This document shows, piece after piece, positions 1-14,000 of a stretch of 64,000 nucleotides of DNA; positions within the stretch are counted from its first letter, which is position 1, and each line of letters starts with the position of its first letter. The notes beneath the pieces are model-generated. The model worked only from the letters and a program-made list of their open reading frames with translations, did not search any database and was not told the DNA's origin. A program made the translations under genes and the position numbers. This stretch comes from Lepus europaeus (lineage: Eukaryota; Chordata; Mammalia; Lagomorpha; Leporidae), in assembly GCF_033115175.1 (NCBI RefSeq), contig NC_084829.1:16687496-16751495 (forward strand). Reading direction: 5' to 3'.

Positions 1-287
1 AAGGAGAAACCTGGCCCCCTTTTCTTTATAAGCCCCAGTATAAACAAAGACTGCACGTTCTGCTCTGCTCTCTGCTGAGCCGCCCGCCTGGCCTGCCCAG
101 GTGTATTCTCTCCATTCAACCATGTAACCCCACTCTCCCCCCCAGTCGGAGTAACTGGACACTCTCTCTATCCTTCCCATCCTGATGGATGCTCTATCCC
201 CAATAAAACCTCGTTACCTTGCTCTTTGTCTCACAGCTGAATTCTTTCTTGTGAAGACAAGAACCCCAGGACTTCTCTCCGGTGACA
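1..287 (+). mobile_element. Endogenous retrovirus LTR, 3' part (cut by the window edge)
   Basis: Long terminal repeat organisation is visible: TATA-like CTTTATAAG near 25, polyadenylation signal AATAAA at 202-207, a U5-like segment with GAATTCTTTCTTGTGAAGAC, and the end GGTGACA at 281-287. The same family recurs in antisense at 50979. The base after the CA end shows no obvious primer-binding site, so this is a solo or 3' LTR. No retroviral gene follows. Confidence 0.72.
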
Positions 288-559
288 GATCTAAGGCCTT
301 TGTCCTCACTCCATCACCCAGAGGAGTGGAAGTTTTCCCAGAATCTGACCAAAGTCCATTCTTCTCTAACCCTGCCTCAGGGACCCTCTTTCCCTATAAC
401 ACTATGTAGGAAAATGGATCAATTGATATGCGCTCCCTATGTAAGCGCCCAATACCCAATACGCAGGCCTGGAGGGACCCCTCCCCAGGCACCCTCCTGG
501 GTAGCAGGAGTCCTGATTCCCAACTCTCTATGAAATCTTTCACTATCTTTGCCTTTGCT

Positions 560-794
560 CACCCCACCCCCCATTGTCCGTATTGTAATTCTTCCTCACT
601 GTGAGGCACAGAACCGACTCCCAATCCCTGTAACAATATTCCATAACATCTCCAGTCTGAATGCAGGCCGGGCTCTCAGTTCCTCCCTGAGTCTGTCAGG
701 TGTGTGCTCTCCATCAAACTTGGCTGGCACGCATACTGCCACTGTCTCGCATCTGGGGAGACAAGAACCTTAGATTCAATCCTCTCTGGTGACA
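560..794 (+). mobile_element. Second LTR-like segment
   Basis: The last 40 bases (GGGGAGACAAGAACC to CTCTGGTGACA) resemble the end of the LTR at 1-287, while the rest diverges. It is possibly another LTR subfamily or an older copy. The 5' edge is not resolved. Confidence 0.4.
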
Positions 795-1195
795 GGTTCA
801 CACCCAGGTAGCTGTAAATGATCTTCCAAAAGTTATTTTTGGCTACTGAACTTCCCAACAATTCTGTGCAAACACTGTCAGCTGCTAGTTCGAAGGGAAC
901 TCCCACTATTGGCTGGTGCTACCCAGCGTCAGGTGTGGCTGGGTTGCCTGCGGTTATATGGTTCCACACACTAATAACTTGGTGGGTATTGTTCTTATAT
1001 TGAAGAAGTAAGGGAACAGATCTCATGTAAAAGTGAACCGCACTTAGAGGCTTCACTTGGGAGTGACTTCCACAGCTAAGACAACTATTTGCAAAGTCTG
1101 CAGAGTTTCACTAACTCCCTTTGTTCAAATCATACTTCCTAGGGCAGATTTAATTTTAACAGGCACACAGCACGTTGGTAACGCTTGCAAATACT

Positions 1196-1304
1196 CTTCC
1201 AAGATGAGATTGTTAAGAAGTAGGACCCCAAGGCTGCTCCCCCTCCAACGTGGCAGCCACAAGGGGTTCTCCTTCTTTACCTCCTTCCAAGATGAGATTG
1301 TTAA
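1196..1304 (+). repeat. Pair of 21-base direct repeats
   Basis: CTTCCAAGATGAGATTGTTA plus A occurs exactly at 1196-1216 and 1284-1304, 88 bases apart, with different sequence between. No family recognised. Confidence 0.9.
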
Positions 1305-1454
1305 CCAGGAAGTCTTGCATTTTTAAGGCACAATTCTGATATCTGATTAATACGTTTTATATGATAAAACGGAGCTCAATTTTACGGGAAAAAAATGGGG
1401 CAGAGAATGACCAGAATTTGAATTAACTTGCAGTTTCATTTACAAGCCATGCAA

Positions 1455-1740
1455 TAAGAGCAGATGGCTTGCTTCGCGCACGGCCCGGTCTTTGGTGCTG
1501 GAGCGTGCTCCGGTACAAGCGGCTGCACCCCCTCTCTGCGCCCCACCCCAGGCCCTTTCCGACCCCGGCGAGACGCGCGGCTGGACTCTCGACCACGCCA
1601 ACTGCTGCGCGGAGTCGCCTCGCGTGCTGGGGTTCAGGGTCTCCCTCCCGCGGGAAACTCAATTTTCCTGCCCGGAGCGATTTCCTATCTCCTTGGGGGC
1701 GAGGTCCAGCTCCATCTTCAGGGTTTGTGAAGCAGCCTGG
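1455..1740. promoter_or_regulatory. CpG-rich block upstream of tRNA-Thr
   Basis: Dense CpG dinucleotides (CGCGCACGG, CGAGACGCGCGG, CGCGGAGTCGCC) in otherwise CpG-poor DNA. CpG survival implies an unmethylated, active regulatory region, probably linked to the tRNA gene 100 bases away. No coding exon is recognisable, and the overlapping open frames are compositional. Confidence 0.55.
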
Positions 1741-1775
1741 CGGCTACTGGCGCTCAGTAACGGACGAGTGAATAA

Positions 1776-5963
<4,188 letters not shown>

Positions 5964-6046
5964 TGTCAGGAGTGGGATTCGAACCCACGCCTCCAGGGGA
6001 GACTGCGACCTGAACGCAGCGCCTTAGACCGCTCGGCCATCCTGAC
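5964..6046 (-). tRNA. tRNA-Leu (anticodon CAG)
   Basis: 83 bases with the long variable arm of a class II tRNA. Read on the minus strand it starts GTCAGGATGGCCGAGCGG. The anticodon CAG is at 6012-6010, the B box is GGTTCGAATCC, and it ends CTCCTGACA. An eight-T run at 5950-5943 is a strong polymerase III terminator. No intron. It abuts the CpG island at 6090-6470. Confidence 0.97.
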
Positions 6047-6089
6047 CCGCTGGCGAGCAAGGCCGCTCAGAAGTTACTTCAGTCTGTCT

Positions 6090-6475
6090 CTTAACGCTTT
6101 TCAATGGCTTCTTCCCGCCGCTCCCCTCAGGCGCGTCCGGCGTACTCATCCCTGCGAGCGGGGGCCCAGGGACGGCTCGTCTGCTTCCTGGCCTGCGTCT
6201 GTGCACTTTTTGGGCGTGGGGATTGTGGTGATTAAAAAACTTTTGAAAACCGAACCAGAAAACAAAACCGCCGAGTAGCTTCTGTGGCTTCCTGACCGCC
6301 ACGCTTCCCCGGGGCCGCGGCCCTCGCGGGACCCCGCAAGCGGCGGGCGGCGCCGACCGGAAGTGGGCGCCGGAATGGCGGCGTCGAAGCGCGGCCGAAG
6401 CGAGTCCGCCGCGCCGAGGGCCTAGGCAGCTGCTGTCCCGCACCCGCCAGTCTCACGTGAGTTCGGCTGATGAAA
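6090..6475. promoter_or_regulatory. CpG-island promoter next to tRNA-Leu
   Basis: Very CpG-dense. It contains an ETS-type site (ACCGGAAGTG at 6357-6366) about 10 bases before a YY1-like GAATGGCGGC, a typical arrangement at housekeeping transcription starts. On the plus strand a 16-codon open frame (MAASKRGRSESAAPRA) is followed by a donor-like TCACGTGAGTTCG near 6453. By position this could be the start of the noncoding HCG11-type transcript that lies beside BTN1A1 in human; that is inference, and direction is uncertain. Confidence 0.55.
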
Positions 6476-6660
6476 TACAATGCTGAATTCCTTAAGTTAA
6501 GCTTCGCATTTCTGTCTCCAGGGAACCAGTTAGCTGCAGATGTTCAGCCCGGCCCTGACCTGTTGAATCAGAAGTTTCGCTGCTTACAAAGCTGTGATCT
6601 TACTTAATGGCAGTGTTATTCTACACTTCAGAACGGACAGAACATTTTTAAATATTCTCA

Positions 6661-6683
6661 CCACACACACACACACACACACA
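6661..6683. repeat. CA dinucleotide repeat
   Basis: About 11 CA units at the edge of the probable LTR. Confidence 0.95.
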
Positions 6684-6689
6684 GTAAGG

Positions 6690-7090
6690 AAAAGGGGCAC
6701 AGATCGGAGAGGAGACAGGATACGAACTCGCAGCCAAATCTGATTTATTTGCAGAAAATAAATTCACAGAGGTGGGTGGCCAGCTGTCAGCGCACACACA
6801 GACCGGCAAAGGTGTGCGACACATAGGTGGCAGAGGGCCCATACCTGAGTGGGCTGGGTTTTTTATATCCTAGGTGGGCTAGGGGTCTGGAAGGGAGGTG
6901 GGGGCACCTGGCTTTCGAAAAGAATGCAGGGGGTAGGGTGTGGAAGAACACAGGGTGTGAGACCGCATAGATCTCTTGAAAGAGGCAGGAGTAATATCTT
7001 CTCTTGGAAGACTGTTGGCACGATATCCGGTGCATTTATGAAATTGGAAAACTTGGCAGTAAGGCCAAAGGAAGTTCACTAGATCGGAAA
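6690..7090 (-). mobile_element. Probable antisense LTR
   Basis: On the minus strand a TATA-like GGATATAAAAAACCC (near 6870-6860) is followed about 115 bases later by AATAAA motifs (near 6760 and 6745) and a U5-like tail running into the CA repeat at 6661-6683. The spacing fits an LTR, but I cannot name a family. Confidence 0.4.
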
Positions 7091-7243
7091 TGCCAGTTTA
7101 AACAGATTCATTCGAATGATCTAGCCTGTGAATTCTCAGTCTCTTACTAAGGCATCAGTAAGCATCATGTGGCTTCAGTTAGTGTAAGAAGGTTTCAAGA
7201 TCACTGGGGCATGAACAACAAAGAAAATTAGCTTTCTCTGTCT

Positions 7244-7471
7244 TTTAAAATGTATTATTTTTATGAAAAGCAGAGTTAGAGAGATAGAGAGAGAGAGATC
7301 CTGCATCTGCTGATTCACTCCCCAAATGGCCACAATGGCCAGGCAGAATCCATCTGGGTCTCCCACAAGGGTGCAGGGTCCAAGCACTACTTGGGACATG
7401 AACTGGCACCCATTTAGGATGCCAGCATCGGGCATGGCAGTTTAAGCACGTTTTTCCACAGTGTTGGCCCC
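7244..7471 (-). mobile_element. CSINE (lagomorph tRNA-derived SINE)
   Basis: Antisense copy: A-rich tail as TTTTAAAATG, GA-rich tract, CACTCCCCAAATGGCC core, ending GTGTTGGCCCC. Confidence 0.8.
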
Positions 7472-10351
7472 TGAAACTTATCTTTGTAGAAAGGAAGACT
7501 CAAGCCAGCAAGCAGTTGTGCCAGGTGAAGTCCCCAGGATCCAGGCCCTGCCTGTCTGTCTTGGGTGGTTGGTTGCCTGTTATCTCCTGCTCTGAAATGA
7601 ACCCTCTGTGCCCGGTTCGAGCATGGAAGGTTCAGGTGTCTTTCTTGAAAAAACACAAGCTAAAAGCTGCACAGATCATTGCTTTCACTTTCCGCTTGCC
7701 AGAACACTGTCCGTGGGTGCGCTAGATACAAGTGGAAAATGTCATTTTCATTCTGGGCGGCTATGCGTCCGGCTAAAATTTGGGAGTAGGCAAGAGCAGA
7801 TCTGGGTGAAATCTACCAGTCTCTGTTGCGTGGGATTAAAAATAGGGACTTCAGTCTCACAAAGAGGATCACATGGAGACTCGTTCAACTTTCACATTCT
7901 GTGTGTCTATCACTGTATCTCCCATTAATCCATGCGGCCTGCTTAAATCTCTTCTGTCTGTTATAGCAACCATATCAACACCTCAAAGAATTTCAAACTG
8001 CAGTGAAACCCCAAATCAGGTGTTGGATTTGGTCATATTTTCAGATGAGGTTTTTAATTGTTAGAATAAAATGTCATGTGTTTTCAGGAAAATAAGTTCC
8101 TTCCAATTTAAAATGAGTTGTGGAACGGGAATAAATAGCTAGGGAGTGGGGAGTGGGCTCTCAGGGGGCTGGTGCAGCTGGGAGGTCTTAGTGCGGTCAG
8201 AGGTGGACAGAGAAGAAGGCAGAGTCTGAGAGGTACTGAGGGCCAGCATGGAGGGGCTGCTGCTGTGCGCGTGTTTTCCTTTCAGTCTGAGTGTCTGGGC
8301 TCAGTCACCTTGTAACTGTCCCCAGTGCCAAATCAGAATGAGGACAATGTTGGAGAGTAAAGGAAAGAGAAAGTTTAATCTCCTGCTAGATGAGGACAGT
8401 ATCAGCTTGACATCTTAGAAACCACTGTCCTGCTTAGTGATGATGGTCTGGGGTTTCTGTGAACACTGCAAAGGGAGGGTGGGTCCATGTGAGACTGGCG
8501 AGGTGTATCTCAGACCTTCTTCCAGTTCCTTGGGAAACTCGCGAGCTGGCTTGACTTTATCCCAGGGAAGACATAGCAGGATATGATGTGCTACAAAACA
8601 GTATTTGACTGAGATCTGAAAGATGCAAAGTATTACCTTAAGAAATTTCAGTGTTTCATTAATCAGGGTGAAGCCCACTCAGCCTGAAGCCCATGCTTAT
8701 CGTACCCTTGGTTATGTGTACCTCTGCATTTTGGTAAACAGATTCGGACCTTTGGTCATGCCAATCAGGGAGGGCTAGATGAGTTTGCAACTGCAGCTGG
8801 CTTTCTCAAGACGTTTCTGGATTTCACAGACAAGCATTATTTAGCTGTTTGAACGGACACTTTAGTCAGTCACTGGATCAATATATATATTTTTTTATCA
8901 GAATCTGAAAAGGAAAAGAAAGACGTATTTGGTCTGATAACAGAGGCAAACATGCACATGCCATTAAAACAATAACTGACTTCATTTTGTGCTGCCAAAT
9001 GCCAGCTCTGTGGTCACGTGCTTGCCTCTGCTTATCAGACAGCACCCATATGGGATGCCGGCGCCGCAGTCAGAGGCCTAGCCTACCACAGTACTGTGGC
9101 CTTTTCATAAGTAGCTTGATTCCATGCTTCCCTGCCTTGGGGAGCCCGCAGCCGTCAGGCTTGGAGATGGCCTGGGATCATGCAGAATGGCACTGTCTCG
9201 GCCAGCCGCAGCCCCATGTGGATTCTTCCCTCAGTTTCCATCAGGAAAGGAAAGTTCAGAGGCTGCTTTCAGCATGTAGACAGACTCATTTATTAGGTAA
9301 AGACTGTGGCAACAGCGATTCTGGAAGGTGGAAAAATACAGTGAAAATGGAAGGAGTGACCCAGGGTAAACTTGCAGTCCATTGGGAAAATAAGCCACTT
9401 GTTGGCAGATCCAAACCGATGTGATCCATCTAGCCGCGCTGAGCAGTGACACAGAGCTGGGTGGGCAGCCGCACAGTGTGGAAATGCAAGGCCGTGGAAG
9501 GTGCCTGAAGGTGTGGGAGGGTTTGGACGAGGGGGTGAGGGCTGAGGGGCCTGAGGCTGAGACTGTGGCTGATGAAGTGTTGCTATCACTGGAGGATGGT
9601 TCCTGGACATATCTTTGAAGTGAAGTGGAACTTGTGGAGTCAACAAAGCGAGGTTAGACTCACCTGCAGGCAAGGGAGGGAAAGCGAGGGCACAGGGTAC
9701 AGAGAGAGGGACAAGCCCAAGGCAAGGCTATGCAGATCACTTTGCCTTTTGTCCAGAATTATCTCCTCTGTCACACTTTCTGTGCAACCCCATGAAGCTC
9801 TTCTACTCCCTGGCTCAGCTCCTGTAGAAGTAGGGCCAGCTTCCTCTGTCTTCTAGGACATGTCTTAGAAAATTCAAGATATAGGCCAAAAAACCCCAGG
9901 GGCAGGCCAAGGGGTTCACATCACTTTCCTCCATTGTGATGTCCCTTTCAAGCTCCTATAAGGAATTTCAGCCTGGAATCATCCTTCTCGGTACCCATTC
10001 TTCCACATGCCCCTATCTGGATACCAAGACACTTCTGCCACAACTCCATGCCAGCCTATGCCCATTTTGATCCCAGAGCTATCCTTTGCGTTTGCCTCAA
10101 GCCCTTCCCTGCAGTTTCTAATCTTACGGGACAAGGAAATACTAAGAGCAGTGTAAGAGTCACCCTTCCATCTCTTGAAAATCGGTACGGAAACAGGTTA
10201 GGAAGGTCCTTCTCCCCACTCTTTGTAGCAGCAGCAGCAGCGTAACCTTTCCAAGACAAGTTAATTGCTGCCCAACAGGAAGCACAAAGGCTGGCTGGCA
10301 CTGGCAGCTGAAGCCCCAGGGTGATGGAGGAGAAGGTTAGAGCAAAGAGAG
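7472..10351. other. Spacer and presumed BTN1A1 3' UTR
   Basis: 10351 down to about 9289 is probably BTN1A1 3' UTR on the minus strand. From 7472 to 9280 I recognise nothing coding and no clear repeat. Confidence 0.5.
9289..9294 (-). terminator. BTN1A1: Candidate BTN1A1 polyadenylation signal
   Basis: AATAAA on the minus strand (TTTATT on the plus) about 1.06 kb beyond the stop. No better hexamer was noticed closer, and a 3' UTR of about 1 kb would suit this gene. Inferred from the hexamer alone. Confidence 0.4.
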
Positions 10352-11034
10352 CTAGTTGCACTGGGACATTCCTTGGCCGGGTTGGGTAGGGATTAATTTA
10401 GAATGGAGAGTGTCTGTGTTCCCAGAGGCAGCGTCCTCCCCCATAGGGGACAATGGGATGTCCTTAGAGAGGCCCTGGGCATCTGCAGCTACTGTGACCC
10501 CCTCAGGCCCGCCAGCAGTTGGGCAGATGGTCAGAGGCTTCTTCCCACAGGACCACAGGCAAAAGAAGGGCCGGAGAGGGCACGAGAAAGAGATGTTGGA
10601 GAAAGAATAGATATGGGATCCATCGGCCATGTTGTAGAAGGAGACGTCTCCTGCATCACAGTCCAGGAAAATCCCAACCCTGCGGGGGGGTCCTGCCAAG
10701 GGGAGAGGGGTCCGGAGCGGGGTGAGGGCCCAGTAGCCATTTCCATAGAGCTCCACAGCCCAGAAGCCATTCTCGGGAGTCATGGGGTCAAATCCTTTCT
10801 TGACCACGTTCTCCCTGCACACGCCAATGGCCCAGTCAGTCCTGTCTCCCACCTCCACCTCCCAGTAATGCCTGCCCAAGGTCAAGGCCTCACGGCCCAG
10901 CACACAGGGCCAAGAGTCAAATCTCTCTGGTTTCTCAGGCAGTTTCTGACGGGAATCTTCCAGTCGAACAGATTTTAAATCTTCATACAGGAAAAGGTGC
11001 GGGTGGGCTGTGTCTGGGTCCAGAGTCACATCAA
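10352..11034 (-). CDS. BTN1A1: BTN1A1 B30.2/SPRY exon and C-terminus
   Basis: 683 bases, stop TAG at 10354-10352. Carries the PRY block ([15 protein letters not shown]), then the B30.2 signatures [64 protein letters not shown] and RPFFCLW...PLTIC. A tail of about 55 residues follows. It differs from human by scattered substitutions only. Confidence 0.95.
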
Positions 11035-14000
11035 CTGGAGAGAGAGAAAGAGGGAGAGCAGGGCTGACCACGGGTGAAGAGGTAGGAGGAGCTGTCTGGG
11101 CTGCTCAGGGGTTTCCATCCCCATGGGCCCCTCCCTCCTGGGTAGCTACATGTGATGTAATGGCTGACTGTCCCTAATGGGACTCTGTCAGAGGGTGTTT
11201 GTCCCTGGGCCATCAGCAAGGGGCCTCTCTGTGTCTCCAGGAGAGTGTTGAGGCCCTGTGCACTGCCTCTCCCCTTTCTCTTCTCACTAGAGCTTGCTGC
11301 TATTTTCATATTCAAGTGCTGTAGACGGAATTTCTGGGCCATGAGAGTTCAGAGCCACTGACCTGCGTGCAATGTGGCCTTTTTCCATTCTGCAATGAAA
11401 AAGAGAGGTTGTCACTGACGGATTACCTAATAAGACAGAGAAAACCCTGTGCATGAGATAACAAGACTGAACTTACTGAGTTCCTCCAGGAGTTTCTCTG
11501 GAAAACAAACAGAAATAACTCAATGGACAGAACTGGTGTGGAAGACACAACAAAGGCGAAACTGTTTACTTCATGGTCACCTCATTATTAAAACATTATC
11601 GAGAAATCGAAAACAAGGATTGTTTTGTTCTATTTTCTAGGAAATATGCAGAAAGTTCTTACTGGCTTGGGATCATATCCTTAATAGTAAGATCATTACT
11701 TGGAAATGGAGTTTGAGGTGGGAGTTGGGCCTGGGGGTGGGTTGTAAGTAGGCCTCAGGTCTAATTTCTCAATCAGAACTGGTTTTGACTCTGCCCAAGC
11801 CTCTGTTCTTCATGTTGGTCATCTGTGATTTCAGAGGCCTTATAATCCCGCCCGACTTGCAGAGTTCTGCAATCAAATATCTTCCTGTCAGAAGCCATTC
11901 TGGAAGACCAGGACCCACTTGTCCTCTGAAGCAGTCCTGAGAGGTAGCCTTGTGGATTCTGTGACTTACCTTTAGAGCTGAATGCATGCTTCCTCTCTTT
12001 GGCTCTTTCCTTGTATAGTCTCCAGATGAAAAATATGGACCCAATGGTGAGAAGTCCTAGGATTATCAGAATGACAGCAACAACCACAATCCAGGGAGGC
12101 AATCTTGGGAAGAAGGGAGCTAGAACAGAATGCCCAAGAGGAACATTGTTGAGAAAGTGTGAGCAAGTCCACCCATGCCATCTCTCAGTGTCACTGTAAG
12201 CAGAAAAATTTGAGCAGGAGTGGACAGAGAAAGAGGAATGGAGAGTCCCTTTGGGAAACTCTCCCCCTGTGAAACAAAGGCAATATGGGCCGATTCATGT
12301 CACTGCAAAAATCTGTCCTTATCAATGCAAAATGGGAGCTAAAAGGAAACAGGGGGCAAATAAGGGAGAGGAAATGTCACTTCTGTGTGCAACAGAATGG
12401 GATTCATTGGTGGAATAATCAGGAAAGGTTCCTGCCTGAGCCATAAGTAGCTTCTGGGAAATAATAAGAGGATTTGTGTTCTTGAGGACCCTGGAAAGCT
12501 AGACCGCACTCTAGCATGGGATGAGAATTGGAAGGGGATAGGAGTGAAGGTAGTGAAACTAAAATAAAGAACTTAGTCTTCTTGTTTATTTAAGGAGAGA
12601 AGATTCTGGGCCAGGAATATACCAAGGGGTGAAGCTTCTCTATCTTTGATTCTCCTAAAATGGAAAACCTATGGTCTGGTGTTGTGGTGTAGCAGGTTAA
12701 TCCAACACCTGCTGTGCTGGTATCCCACATGGGTGCTGGGTTGAGTCCCAAACGCTCTACATCTGATCCAGCTCCCTGCTAATGCATCTGTGGAAGCAGC
12801 AGAGGATAGCCCAAGTGCTTGGGAACTCTGCACCCACGTGGGACACCCGAAAGAATCCCCGGGCTCCTGTCTTATGGCCTGGCCCAGTACCGGCCGTTGT
12901 AGCCATCTGTGGAGTGAACCAGCAGTTAGATCTTTCTGTCTCTCCTTCTCTCTCTCTCTAACTCTGCCTTTCAAATAAATACAATAAATCTTAAAATAAA
13001 ATAAAATAAAATGGAAAACTGAAATTTCTATGAGATCCAGGTAGAGTTTATGCCTTCAGAATCTATTTGGAGAAGTTGGTAGGATTCCCTCAAGTCTGTA
13101 GCAAAGAGATGAGAAGGGAAAAGTAGACAGTTTCTGCCATGAGGTCTTCTCTGGACAGCTGTCCCAGGTAGTGTAGCTGTGAGTGCTGTGAGCACAGGAA
13201 CCAGAAGTGGTCCTGCTGACCTGGTATCGAAACCCCTGCTTCCTTCTCCTGGCCAAGCAGGGGGTTCTGGATGCAGCAAGACATGTTCCCCAGGGAGGTG
13301 TCTCTGATGACCACTGAAGTAGCCACAGTGAACAGGCCTTCTTCATCAGCACTCCTGGACTCAGACACGGATGCAAGCTTCTCTCCCCAGGAAGTTCTCC
13401 ACTGCACCTGCGGCTCTGGGTACCATCCTACTGAGTTGCACTCCAGTCGGATCTCTCCATTCTCTTGAACTTCCATATGGATGTGCGGATCAGAGCCCAG
13501 AGCTGTAGGAAGAGAAGCTGGCCTTAATATTTTAGTGGATGCCCTTCTGGGAGTCTTAAAACCATAGGGCTACAGAGTTTGAGAGAGGGGTCAAGTAGAC
13601 TGGGAGTGGGAGCGACTCAAGTCCATAATTTGTCACTCAAGGAAATGAGGCATCAGTACAAGGAATTTCATCTACCTTAGCAGAGAGGCATACCTTCCTT
13701 TGAAATTTAGGCAGAAATGTGATAGGCAGGCATGGGATGACTGTTTAGCTAGCTGGAACAGGAAGACCAGTGGCTTATGGGTAGACTAGTAGTCGAAGCT
13801 AGGGCTCCAGAACTGGGAGTTATTAGTTGAGGCTAGGGCTCCAGAACTGGGAGAGAGCTCAGTGGCCGGAAGTATTATGAAAAGGCTTTGGAGGAGAAGG
13901 AGAACTAGAATTGGATATTTGAAGATGAACAGAGAGGGAGTATCACTGAGGAGATGGGGAGGTGGAGGTTGTTTCCCCTGAGATTGTAGTCCACAATTTA

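Noticed and set aside
6024-6443. 139-codon minus-strand frame in the CpG island
   Set aside because: It overlaps the tRNA-Leu gene and reflects high GC content; no conserved domain.
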